DNA of 39,283 nt from Thermoplasmata archaeon (lineage in GTDB: Archaea > Thermoplasmatota > Thermoplasmata > UBA184). The notes beneath the pieces were generated by a model that was not told the origin of the DNA, searched no databases, and saw only the letters and a program-made list of their open reading frames with translations. Below are positions 32,002 to 39,283 of the stretch, piece by piece. The stretch spans positions 1 to 39,283 of the forward strand of contig DAHVAA010000002.1 of NCBI GenBank assembly GCA_027314845.1, written 5' to 3'. Each line of letters opens with the position of its first letter. Within the stretch, counting starts at the first letter, position 1. The position numbers were made by a program, and so were the translations under genes.

Positions 32002-33044
32002 GAAGCTTCTCCCGCCGCGCTCCCGGCCCCGCTGCCCCGGCCCGCGGCCGCCTGGGCGCGTCGGCTGCGCGGGTCGAGGATATCGCGAAGACCGTCGCCG
32101 AGCAAGCTGAACGCGAGCACCGTCACGAAGATCGCCGCGCCCGGCGCGAGGACCGTCCACCAGAGCGTCGAGACGAAATTCTCGTAGAACTGGATCATGA
32201 CCCCCCACTCTGGGGTGCTGGACGGGTACGGCAGGACGTTATTGATGACGAAGGCGATCGTCGAGAAGACGACGATGACGGTCCCGACATCCATCGTGAA
32301 GTAGACGACGAGCGGTTCGGTCACGTTCCGGAGGACGTGTCGGACCAAGATCCGCCGGTCCCGGACACCGGCGGCGCGCGCCGCCATCACGTACGGCTGG
32401 TGCTTGACCGAGAGGACCTCCCCGCGCGCGAGGCGCGTGTAGTACGGCCACCAGCTCGCGAAGATCGCGAGGATCACCCCGTCGACGGTGCGTCCGATGG
32501 ACGCGGCGATGGCGAGCGCGAGAATCAGGCTCGGAAAGGAGAGGAAGATGTCGGTGACGCGCATGATCAGCACCGAAAGCGCCCCGCCGAGCGTCCCGGG
32601 CCGGTCCCAGTAGCCGGCCACGAGGCCGAGGCCGCCTCCGACGATCAGGGAGGCGCCGGCGACCGCAAAGCCGATCCCGAGGTCGAGGGGGAGTGCCGCG
32701 AGCACGTTCGAGAAGATGTCCCGCCCGAGCTCGTCCGTCCCGAACCAGTGGGCCCCCGAGGGGGGCTGCTTGTAGTCCGTCGAGAGCTGGTTCGGCGGAT
32801 AGGGAAGCACGAGCTGCGGCGCCACGACGACCAGAAGGGCGGCGACCGCGAGGACGACGACCAGGAGGAACCCCACGAACGACAGCGGGTTCGACCAGAG
32901 GATGCGGAAGAACCCCTGGGCGCCCTTCCGCAGTTCCCGAGCACCGCCCCGCAGCGAGCCGAGCCGATCCGCTCGGACACGCCCGGGCGTTTCCGGACCC
33001 CGCGCCGGTCGGACCGCCTCCTCTTCGCCCGATGCCCCGGCCAT
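31998..33044 (-). CDS. dppC: Oligopeptide ABC transporter permease, DppC type
   Basis: The product is 348 aa from the ATG at 33044. A charged N-terminus of about 45 residues precedes six membrane helices; the first is around 53-74. The motif HWFGTDELGRDIFSNVL is diagnostic of DppC/OppC, and the EAA loop reads YVMAARAAGVRDRRILVRHV. It forms the pore with the DppB-type permease. The stop overlaps the dppD start and the ATG begins immediately upstream of the dppB stop codon. The C-terminal 25 residues are Ala/Gly/Arg-rich and unstructured. Confidence 0.94.
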   Translation of the reverse strand: MAGASGEEEAVRPARGPETPGRVRADRLGSLRGGARELRKGAQGFFRILWSNPLSFVGFLLVVVLAVAALLVVVAPQLVLPYPPNQLSTDYKQPPSGAHWFGTDELGRDIFSNVLAALPLDLGIGFAVAGASLIVGGGLGLVAGYWDRPGTLGGALSVLIMRVTDIFLSFPSLILALAIAASIGRTVDGVILAIFASWWPYYTRLARGEVLSVKHQPYVMAARAAGVRDRRILVRHVLRNVTEPLVVYFTMDVGTVIVVFSTIAFVINNVLPYPSSTPEWGVMIQFYENFVSTLWWTVLAPGAAIFVTVLAFSLLGDGLRDILDPRSRRAQAAAGRGSGAGSAAGEAS

Positions 33045-34064
33045 CTAGCGCCACTCCACCCGGGGGTCGAGGATGCCGTAGAGGATGTCCGCGATGAGGT
33101 TCCCGACGACGACACCGATCGCGAAGACGACCACGATCGCGATCACTCCGGAGAAGTTGTACCCCGTGATCGCGCTGAACGCGTAGGAACCGATCCCGGG
33201 CCAGGCGAAGACCTCCTCCACCACGACCGTGCCCGAGAGGAGCCCGCCGGCGGTCACGCCAAGGACGGTGGTGGTCGAGATGAGGGAGTTACGGAGGGCG
33301 TGCTTGTAGAGCACGACGAACTCCGAGAGCCCCTTCATCCTCGCCGAATTGATGTAGTCGAGCGGGAGCACTTCGAGCATCGAGCTGCGGGTCATGCGCG
33401 TCGCGATCCCCATGTTGATGAACGCGAGGACCGTCGCGGGCATGATGAGGTGAAGGACCGCGTCGCTCGCCCAGGGGAGGTTCCCCGCGAGCAGCGCGTC
33501 GACCACGCTCATGTGGGTGACCTGGGGGAACGGCGGGGTGAACGAATTGTACTCGCCGGAGGTCGGGAGCCCGATCGCCGGCGCCACGAGGATCGCGGCC
33601 ACGATCGCGCCGAGGTACGTCGGGGTCGCCCACCCCGAGAGATAGAAGATCCGGACGAGGTGGTCCCCCCAGCGGCCGGCGGCGCTGGCCGCCACGACGC
33701 CGAGCGGGATCCCGATGAATATCATCAGGAGCAGCGAAGCGATCACGAGCTCCACGGTCGCCGGTAGGGCCGTGGCGATCGTGGAGTAGACCGGGACCCC
33801 CGTGGGCGAGGTCCCCCAGTTCCCCGAGAGTAAGTTGGTCAGATAGTCCCAGAACTGCACCCACAGCGGCTGATTGAGCCCGAAGGTGATGCGGCACTGC
33901 TCGAGGGTCGCGGGCTTCGAGCGGGGGAACCAGACCGCGCAGGGGTCGCTGACCGCGAGGTGGGTGAAGACGAACGTGATGACGATGACTCCGAAGAGGA
34001 CCGGAATGAGGTAGACGAGCCGCTTGAGAATGAAGATCGCAAGGTCGATGAGGCTCCGTCCCAT
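33045..34064 (-). CDS. dppB: Oligopeptide ABC transporter permease, DppB type
   Basis: The product is 339 aa from the ATG at 34064. The first helix follows FILKRLVYLIPVLFGV, the normal DppB start, and six helices are visible. The EAA loop reads YINSARMKGLSEFVVLYKHA, and the C-terminal VVVEEVFAWPGIGS and ADILYGILDPRVEW are typical. An extracellular insert with DPCAVWFPRSKPATLEQC has two cysteines that could pair. It leads the permease-ATPase operon; the promoter lies about 63 bases upstream. Confidence 0.95.
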   Translation of the reverse strand: MGRSLIDLAIFILKRLVYLIPVLFGVIVITFVFTHLAVSDPCAVWFPRSKPATLEQCRITFGLNQPLWVQFWDYLTNLLSGNWGTSPTGVPVYSTIATALPATVELVIASLLLMIFIGIPLGVVAASAAGRWGDHLVRIFYLSGWATPTYLGAIVAAILVAPAIGLPTSGEYNSFTPPFPQVTHMSVVDALLAGNLPWASDAVLHLIMPATVLAFINMGIATRMTRSSMLEVLPLDYINSARMKGLSEFVVLYKHALRNSLISTTTVLGVTAGGLLSGTVVVEEVFAWPGIGSYAFSAITGYNFSGVIAIVVVFAIGVVVGNLIADILYGILDPRVEWR

Positions 34065-34120
34065 CCCGTGACCTGTGCGCCGCCGGGGGGTCCCGTCAGC
34101 GTCCTCCCCGCGAACGAGCC

Positions 34121-34134
34121 GGCCTATTAAGGCC
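34121..34134 (-). promoter_or_regulatory. Promoter of the dppBCDF-type operon within a palindrome
   Basis: GGCCTATTAAGGCC has complementary GGCC arms around an AT core. Read on the minus strand it gives CTTAATAG as a TATA-like box 63 bases before the dppB ATG, leaving a leader of about 35 bases with a weak AGGT site. The symmetry could also mark a regulator site. Confidence 0.5.
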
Positions 34135-34160
34135 GCTTCTACCGCCCGCCGTCCGGCCGA

Positions 34161-35837
34161 TTACGGAAGGTAATCGCGAGGGAGCGTGCGGAGCTCTTTC
34201 AGGGTCTCGCTCGCGACGCTGACGAACTTCTCGACGTCCTTCTCCGTGTGCGCGCTCGAGAACGTGATCCGCTCGTAGTTGTCGGGGTGGATGTAGATCC
34301 CCTTGTCGAGGAGGAGCTGGTGATGTCGCAGGTAGAGGTCCCAGTCGATCTGGAGCGACTCGCGGTAGTTCGAGATCTTCTTCCGGCGCGTGAAGAAGAA
34401 CTGGAGCATGCCGTTCACGTACTGCACGAGCGTCGGGATCTTCGCGTCAGCGGCGGCCTCCTCGAGTCCCTTCGCGAGCTTCTCGGTGAGCCGGCCGAAC
34501 CGGGCGTAGAGGTCCTCGCCCCCGCGGTGGAGCATCTTGAGGTTCGCGAGCGTCCCGGCCATGGAGAGGTTGTTCGCGAAGTACGTCCCACCGAAGCTGA
34601 TCCGACCGGGGGCGATGAGGTCCATGTACTCCGCCTTCCCTGAGACGGCCGAGACCGGAACCCCACCGCCGAGCGCCTTCGCCCAGCAGGAGATATCCGG
34701 CTCGACCCCGTAGAGCTGCTGCGCGCCGCCCGGGGCGACTCGGAAGCCGGTGAACACTTCGTCGAAGATCACCAGCATATCGTTCTGGTGCGCGACCTCG
34801 ACCAGGCGCTTGAGGTAGTCCGGAGCGGGCGGGATCACTCCCGCGTTCGCCATCACCGGCTCGAGGATCACGGCCGCGAGGCGGTCCCGGTAGCGTCGGA
34901 CCATACGCTCGAACGAGACGATCGAGTTGTACGGCGCGACCATCACGTAGTCGGTCACCCCGGGCGGGATCCCGGCCGAATTTGGAAGCGGCCGGGGATA
35001 CTCGTCCAGTCCCGCGACGACCGGCGGTGCTTCCGCGCTGATCAGCGCGAGGTCGTGCTGGCCATGATAGTGGCCCTCGAACTTCAGGATCGCGTCCTTG
35101 CCGGTCACGGCCCGAGCGATGCGGATCGCGTTCATGGTCGCGTCCGACCCGTTCGAGCAGAACGCGACGCGCTCGGCGTTCGGGACGAGCTTCTGGAAGG
35201 TCTTCGCGACTTCGATCTCGAGCGCGGTCGGGCTCGCGAAGTGGAACCCGAACTGGGCCGCCTCCTGGACCGCGCGAACCTGCTCGCCCGGCGCGTGCCC
35301 GTTGATCAAGACCCCGTAAGCGAGATTGAAGTCGAGATACTCGTTGTCGTCCTCGTCCCAGACCCGCGCGCCTTTCCCGCGGGCCAGGAACGGTGGGACC
35401 GGGTCGTACGAGGCGACCCGGATGAGCGAGCTCGAGGAGTTCGGGATCCGCTTCTTCCCCTCCTCGAAGAGCTTCGCGCTCTTCTTGAGCTTCGGGACGA
35501 GACGGGCGACCGTGATGGGAAGGGGCAGGGCTTCGCTCTCGGCGGGCGCGACGGGCGCGACCTCCTTTGCGACCTCCTTCTTCGCCTCCTTCGAATCCTG
35601 GGGTTCCTCCTTACGCGACTCCTTCGGCTCGCGCTGCTCCTTGGGCTCTCTCGTCTCCTTGGGAGGCTCGTGTGTTCCCTCATCATGAGGGGAGGGAGAG
35701 GGGAGCGAGGGGGTGGGAACCGCCGCGTCCTCGGCGGTGAGGGAAGGGGCGAGCGCTTCGGCCCGGAGGCTCAGCGTTGTCGCGCCGGGCTCTCTCGGTG
35801 AGAGCGCGGTCGTCGGGGCGGGTTCCCTCTCCGCCAT
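34161..35837 (-). CDS. GSAM-like class-III aminotransferase with Lys/Glu-rich N-terminal extension
   Basis: The product is 558 aa from the ATG at 35837. Residues about 109-558 are a complete fold-type I PLP enzyme: FCSNGSDATMNAIRIARA (227-244), LKFEGHYHGQHD (251-262), D359 in LVIFDEVFTGFR and K387 in CWAKALGGG. The pattern is closest to glutamate-1-semialdehyde aminomutase-like aminotransferases, substrate unknown. Residues 1-108 are unlike the family: a Pro/Ser/Thr part, then a run built from repeated EPKE/REPKE and KEV/KEVA units (58-95), probably disordered and highly charged. A strong TATA box sits 46 bases upstream. The gene precedes the dpp-type permease operon in the same direction but has separate regulation. 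Confidence 0.88.
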   Translation of the reverse strand: MAEREPAPTTALSPREPGATTLSLRAEALAPSLTAEDAAVPTPSLPSPSPHDEGTHEPPKETREPKEQREPKESRKEEPQDSKEAKKEVAKEVAPVAPAESEALPLPITVARLVPKLKKSAKLFEEGKKRIPNSSSSLIRVASYDPVPPFLARGKGARVWDEDDNEYLDFNLAYGVLINGHAPGEQVRAVQEAAQFGFHFASPTALEIEVAKTFQKLVPNAERVAFCSNGSDATMNAIRIARAVTGKDAILKFEGHYHGQHDLALISAEAPPVVAGLDEYPRPLPNSAGIPPGVTDYVMVAPYNSIVSFERMVRRYRDRLAAVILEPVMANAGVIPPAPDYLKRLVEVAHQNDMLVIFDEVFTGFRVAPGGAQQLYGVEPDISCWAKALGGGVPVSAVSGKAEYMDLIAPGRISFGGTYFANNLSMAGTLANLKMLHRGGEDLYARFGRLTEKLAKGLEEAAADAKIPTLVQYVNGMLQFFFTRRKKISNYRESLQIDWDLYLRHHQLLLDKGIYIHPDNYERITFSSAHTEKDVEKFVSVASETLKELRTLPRDYLP

Positions 35838-35874
35838 ACAGAACGCATCTCGGGCGGGTCGACCACCCCGAGGA

Positions 35875-36038
35875 GGCTATATATAATTGGCTTACAACGA
35901 GAATGAATCATAACAGTAACAGAACGTACCGAATTGTTACGCTTCTATGGTGTTCAATTGACTTAATCTATGAATTTTAGGCCACCTTTAGCCCGAGATA
36001 GCCCAAAAACCATCATTTCTACTAGCGAAACCCGCATT
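35875..36038 (-). promoter_or_regulatory. AT-rich island with strong TATA box upstream of the GSAM-like gene
   Basis: About 160 bases are clearly richer in A/T than the rest of the window. CTATATATAATT (35878-35889) reads on the minus strand as AATTATATATAG, 46 bases before the ATG at 35837, predicting a leader of about 20 bases. The rest contains a dyad (listed separately) and further AT tracts such as TCAATTGACTTAATC. No coding frame of substance or known RNA is seen; the region looks regulatory or recently acquired. Confidence 0.55.
35916..35940. repeat. Inverted repeat GTAACA-13-TGTTAC
   Basis: Perfect six-base arms (35916-35921 and 35935-35940) are separated by 13 bases. It lies about 30-60 bases upstream of the TATA box of the GSAM-like gene, a place where an archaeal activator could bind. 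A dyad this short can occur by chance in AT-rich DNA. Confidence 0.4.
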
Positions 36039-37229
36039 TCACGGCTTGCGGTGCGGTGGCAGGGGAGGCTCGGGCGGCGAGATGGCGGTCTCGATCCCGC
36101 GTTTGGCGAGCGCGGCACGGAACGGCTTCGGTGGGATGCATCGCTCGGGCGGAACGACGCCGGTCGCGCGGACCTCTCCTCGCGCGACGAGCTCCGCGCC
36201 GACGGCTCCCGCCACTCCGACCGCGTACTCGGTCGCCGTGAGGTGCCAATCGGGACGGGGAGGAAAGCGGGCGATCGCGTGGCGGACGGTCGGCCGACCG
36301 TTCTGGGTCCCCGAGAGCTCGATGTCGCAGACCTCCCAGTCGTCGACGACGATCCCGGCGGGGGCCCCGAGCAACTTCTCCCGCTTGAGCAGGGCGAGCG
36401 TGAACTCCCGCGGCGAAACCTTGCCCCCGCGCACTTCGAGCGGTTCCTCCGATCCGAGACCCAGCAGCGACATCGTGCGCAGCACCTCGATCCCGGGGCC
36501 CCCTTCCTTCCACTCGCAGTGCTGTAGTCCTTTCGCCCGGAGGCTGTCGGGAAGTGTCGCGGGCTCGGAATGGAGCGTACGATACACTCGCGTGCGACCG
36601 ACGGGCGGGGCGAAGTCGAACTCCTCCGCCCCGCTCATCGGGGGGTACTCGCGGTAGTTCCCGTGCTCGAAAACCATCGCCGGGAGGATCATCTCATCGA
36701 GGAACGTGCTCGGGGACCAGGTGAAGGAGATCTCGGGAGCGCCGACGGTAAGGTCGCGCCATCCGTCCCGGATCACGATCGAGTCAACTCGGTCGAGGCC
36801 CTCGGCGGCCTCCATCGCCAGAACGTTCGAGACTCCGGGGACCTGGCCGAGGCCGGGGATCGCGATGCGGTCCGCGGTCCGGAACCGCTCGTCGAGCGCG
36901 AGCTGCCGCCGCGTCATGTGGAAGAGTCCGCCGAAGTCGAGGTAAGGCACCCGGGCCTCGAGCGCCGCTTCCATGACCGCAAGGTTGAACGTGTACTGGA
37001 CGGCGTTCACCACCACGTCGGCCCCGCGAAGCAACGCAACGACCGCGGAATGGTCCCGCACGTCGATCGCGGTGGCCCGGGCCGTCGACCCCGCCGCCTT
37101 CGCGGCGGCTTGTGCGAGGGTGGGGTCGAGGTCGGCCGCGACCACCTGGTCGAAGAGACCGCCGGTCGCGAGGTCGTGCACCGTGCATCGTCCCGTCAAC
37201 CCGCCCCCGCCCAGCACCACTGCCCGCAT
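36039..37229 (-). CDS. Saccharopine-dehydrogenase-family oxidoreductase
   Basis: The product is 396 aa from the ATG at 37229. The N-terminal Rossmann motif is LGGGGLTGR (6-14), followed by ADLDPTLAQ (32-40) and VVNAVQYTFNLAVMEAAL, the normal sequence of saccharopine dehydrogenase/LYS9-like NAD(P)-binding domains. The C-terminal domain (about 120-350) is the alpha/beta substrate domain of the same family. Members act on saccharopine, carboxynorspermidine or similar imino-acid adducts, in lysine or polyamine metabolism. Beside amino-acid transaminases this fits amino-acid or polyamine turnover, but the reaction cannot be fixed from sequence. The C-terminus is Pro-rich. Confidence 0.87.
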   Translation of the reverse strand: MRAVVLGGGGLTGRCTVHDLATGGLFDQVVAADLDPTLAQAAAKAAGSTARATAIDVRDHSAVVALLRGADVVVNAVQYTFNLAVMEAALEARVPYLDFGGLFHMTRRQLALDERFRTADRIAIPGLGQVPGVSNVLAMEAAEGLDRVDSIVIRDGWRDLTVGAPEISFTWSPSTFLDEMILPAMVFEHGNYREYPPMSGAEEFDFAPPVGRTRVYRTLHSEPATLPDSLRAKGLQHCEWKEGGPGIEVLRTMSLLGLGSEEPLEVRGGKVSPREFTLALLKREKLLGAPAGIVVDDWEVCDIELSGTQNGRPTVRHAIARFPPRPDWHLTATEYAVGVAGAVGAELVARGEVRATGVVPPERCIPPKPFRAALAKRGIETAISPPEPPLPPHRKP

Positions 37230-37295
37230 CGCGCCCGTCCTCGCCCCGCGCGAGGAAAGTAGGCTCTTGTAGACTTCGGTGAAACCGGGAGGTCC

Positions 37296-37934
37296 CTACC
37301 TGCCCGTCGTCCCGGGCTTCCGGCCCGCGCGGACGCCGTCTCCCGCAGGTGGTGGCGCCGAAGACGGCCCGCTCGGAGCACCCGTCGCCGCGGCGGTCGT
37401 CCGGGCGTAGAGGTCCCGGAACGTCTCGAAGTGTCGAAGGAAAGGGTCCGCGCGTCGGCGGTCCTCGAGTTCCCCCAACGCGATCTCGAGGAGCGCCTTC
37501 GCCTTCACGTCACCCGACTGGGCATGCGCGAGGTAGACGCAGAGGACCTGGTAGTGCGGGAGGACGAACGCGTCGGTCCGCGGCGTGCTCATGTCCCCCT
37601 TGCGGGGGCGGTAGATGCGCTCGATCGGCACGGCGAGGGCGACGACCCGGCGATGGGAGAAGCCGAAGTAGCGGCCTGGGCCGACGACCCGGGTCACCTC
37701 CCGGATGTTGCCGCTGAGGTTGTTGGTCAGCCGATCGCATTCGTGCCAGCACCAGAGACCGAAGCCGTAGTCGCCCGCGAGGTAGGCCTCCCAGCCCTTC
37801 CCGTAGAGCTCCCGTTCTCGGTCCTCTTCGGGGAGTTCCGGAGAGAGCGCGGCCTTCCAGTCGGAAATGAGGACGTCGACCCGCATCGTCGGGGAGAACT
37901 CCTTCTGTTCGGGGACCTCGGGACCGGGCGCCAC
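37296..37934 (-). CDS. Hypothetical 212-aa protein
   Basis: The GTG start at 37934 is 26.5 bases from a TTAA box, which fits leaderless translation. A central soluble region (about 18-180) carries YGKGWEAYLAGDYGFGLWCWHECDR (shown here as the aromatic and Cys/His-rich part, residues 44-67), then VVGPGRYFGFSHRR and helical segments near VYLAHAQSGDVKAKALLEIALGELEDRR. No membrane helix. The last 35 residues are Pro/Gly/Ala-rich. I do not recognise the family; the W-C-W-H-E-C cluster could bind a metal. It lies just downstream of the YtcJ-like gene with its own promoter. Confidence 0.65.
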   Translation of the reverse strand: MAPGPEVPEQKEFSPTMRVDVLISDWKAALSPELPEEDRERELYGKGWEAYLAGDYGFGLWCWHECDRLTNNLSGNIREVTRVVGPGRYFGFSHRRVVALAVPIERIYRPRKGDMSTPRTDAFVLPHYQVLCVYLAHAQSGDVKAKALLEIALGELEDRRRADPFLRHFETFRDLYARTTAAATGAPSGPSSAPPPAGDGVRAGRKPGTTGR

Positions 37935-37956
37935 GGGCGGGCCTAGCTACGAGGGG

Positions 37957-37963
37957 GGTTAAC
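37957..37963 (-). promoter_or_regulatory. TTAA promoter box of the 212-aa gene
   Basis: TTAA at 37959-37962 in GGTTAACC is centred 26.5 bases upstream of the GTG at 37934 and sits just beyond the stop codon of the YtcJ-like gene. It is the same type of short palindromic box as at 4436-4439. Confidence 0.55.
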
Positions 37964-37966
37964 CGC

Positions 37967-39283
37967 TTACGGCTGCGGGCTCCTGGTCCCCGGCTCGCGG
38001 GAGTACACCCGGTGGCCGCCCACCCAGGTCTCGAGCAGGCCCTCCCTCCCGGACGCAATCGCCCGCGCCGCGTCGGGCGCGGCCATGATGATCAGGTCGG
38101 CCCGGGACCCCGGCTCGAGCGAGCCGAGATCGGGCTCGCCTATCGCCCGACCGCCATTCACGCTGTAGAGTACGAGCGCTTCCTCCGCCGAGAGCGCCTC
38201 CTCGCTGGTCGGGTTCGCCGAGCGAGCGAGCGGGTCCCGCCGATCCACGCACGCGGCGAGGCCCCGGAACGGGTCGAGGAGGTCGAACGGCGCATCGCTC
38301 GAGCCGGCCACGAGGTGGCCCCGGACGAGTAAGGTCCGGAACGCATACGCCCATCGAGCCCGCTCGGGGCCAAGCCGCTCCCGAAGCCACGCATCGCTCC
38401 AGATGAACCCGGGCTGCACGATCAGGGCCGGGCGGACTTGGTCGAGCTTGCCGAACAATTCGGGAGGAGTAAGCGCGGCGTGCTCGATCCGGCCCGGTGA
38501 CGGGGTTCGCCCGACCCAGGGGGCGAGCAGGCGAAGCGACCGGTCTACGGCCCGGTCTCCGATCGCGTGGAGCGCGGGGGCGAGTCCTTTCCGGGCGGCC
38601 GCCTCGATCGCGCTGGCGAGTTCAGGCTCATTCCCGATCGACATGCCCGTTTCACCGGGACGGTCGGAGTAGGGCGCGGAGAGCCACGCGGTCCTCGGAC
38701 CGAAGGCCCCGTCCGTGAACGCCTTCACCCCGACGACGCCGAAACGGCCGGTCGGGTCCGGGCGAGCGAGTTCGGTCGAGGGGAACTCCGGTAGTCCGGC
38801 GAGGCGCACGTAGACCCGAACACGCGGGAGAGGCCCGCTGGTCTCGGCGACGTCCCGGAGCGTTCGGGCCTCCTCACGGCCCGCGTTCATGCTCGCGACC
38901 GTGGTGAGCCCGAACGCGGCCAGTTCCGAGAACGTTCGTTTCAGCGCGTCGGGCACGGGCGGTTGCTCAGAGGCGACGAGCGCACCGATCGCCCGCATCG
39001 CCCCTTCATGCAGGATCCCCGTCGGTGTACCGTCCGGGTCCCGCTCGACGCGGCCGTCCGGCGGATCCGGGGTCGTCCGACCGATCCCGACCCGCTCGAG
39101 AGCAGCGCCGTTGACGGCGGCGGAGTGGCCGCTCGTGTGGTAGAGGACGACGGGGCGGCCCGCTTCTCCACGGTCCAGCACCTCGCGAGGGGGAGGGCGT
39201 CCCTCCCGGAACTGTTCGGATTCCCAACCGGCACCCACGACCGCCCCGCCAGGATGTTCCGCGGCCCACGTCCGGATACACTC
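37967..39283 (-). CDS. YtcJ-like amidohydrolase (amidohydrolase family 3), 5' end beyond the window
   Basis: 438 residues are visible and the frame remains open to the end of the window, so the N-terminal part with the first metal ligands is missing. The visible part has VLYHTSGHSAAVNGAAL, GVKAFTDGAFG, the metal His in LHAIGDRAVD, RIEHAAL and the Asp in SSDAPFD, then NGGRAIGEPDLGSLEPGSRADL, the standard end of YtcJ/imidazolonepropionase-like hydrolases. Such enzymes hydrolyse amide bonds of acylated amines or cyclic amides. A GTG at 39238 could be mistaken for a start, but the 15 codons upstream continue the family sequence (AAEHPGGAVVGAGWESEQF). Confidence 0.88.
   Translation of the reverse strand, partial: ECIRTWAAEHPGGAVVGAGWESEQFREGRPPPREVLDRGEAGRPVVLYHTSGHSAAVNGAALERVGIGRTTPDPPDGRVERDPDGTPTGILHEGAMRAIGALVASEQPPVPDALKRTFSELAAFGLTTVASMNAGREEARTLRDVAETSGPLPRVRVYVRLAGLPEFPSTELARPDPTGRFGVVGVKAFTDGAFGPRTAWLSAPYSDRPGETGMSIGNEPELASAIEAAARKGLAPALHAIGDRAVDRSLRLLAPWVGRTPSPGRIEHAALTPPELFGKLDQVRPALIVQPGFIWSDAWLRERLGPERARWAYAFRTLLVRGHLVAGSSDAPFDLLDPFRGLAACVDRRDPLARSANPTSEEALSAEEALVLYSVNGGRAIGEPDLGSLEPGSRADLIIMAAPDAARAIASGREGLLETWVGGHRVYSREPGTRSPQP

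Noticed and set aside
30649..32187. A 512-codon plus-strand open frame opposite the DppD-type ATPase
   Set aside because: It is antisense to an ATPase with all ABC motifs; no motifs of its own.
1..39283. Mobile elements, integrases or CRISPR arrays
   Set aside because: No transposase or integrase motifs, no regularly spaced direct repeats and no terminal inverted repeats were seen.

Overview
This is a GC-rich window (roughly two-thirds G+C by eye) that reads as archaeal. The evidence is as follows. Several genes start 26-28 bases downstream of an AT-rich TATA-like box with no room for a leader. Gene pairs are coupled by ATGA/GTGA overlaps. The tRNA gene does not encode CCA. There is a fused hexulose-6-phosphate synthase/RraA protein of the kind found in archaea. 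Solute-binding proteins carry an uncleaved N-terminal membrane anchor and many N-glycosylation sequons. A high-GC Thermoplasmatota-type lineage is my best guess, but that is inference. I see no insertion sequence, CRISPR array, rRNA or replication origin.

Bases 1-3060 hold the end of a DNA-transfer-like operon: the tail of an Ala-rich protein, a PrgI-like two-helix membrane protein with an extra C-terminal domain, a small four-helix membrane protein and a VirB4/TraC-type ATPase, all tightly coupled. This looks like an archaeal type IV secretion or conjugation-related machine, comparable in layout to the crenarchaeal Ced/Ted DNA importers. Bases 3100-6600 hold an unknown 176-aa protein, a solitary beta-class DNA methyltransferase that shares a symmetric promoter with the HPS-RraA fusion, and a TruA pseudouridine synthase with no normal start codon.

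Bases 6650-11680 are a complete phosphate uptake operon, pstSCAB-phoU, preceded by a strong TATA box and a possible leaderless 68-codon leader ORF. A tRNA-Glu(UUC) gene with an unusual C at position 33 follows. Bases 11900-17110 carry housekeeping and unknown genes: a DoxX-like membrane protein, a secreted PQQ-type beta-propeller, a two-helix small protein, a GNAT acetyltransferase, a metallo-beta-lactamase-fold hydrolase, a Nudix hydrolase and an 83-aa protein.

Bases 17200-39283 look like an amine/amino-acid and peptide catabolism region. They carry four class-III PLP aminotransferases, three aldehyde dehydrogenases (methylmalonate-semialdehyde type, succinate-semialdehyde/lactaldehyde type, aminobutyraldehyde type), two amidohydrolases, a saccharopine-dehydrogenase-like reductase, a ParB-like small protein and a full dipeptide/oligopeptide ABC importer (binding protein, two permeases, two ATPases). 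A plausible flow is import of peptides or amines, transamination of terminal amines to semialdehydes, and oxidation to acids or acyl-CoA; exact substrates cannot be read from sequence. An unusually AT-rich island (about 35875-36038) with a strong TATA box and a dyad precedes a GSAM-like aminotransferase that carries a Lys/Glu-rich N-terminal extension.
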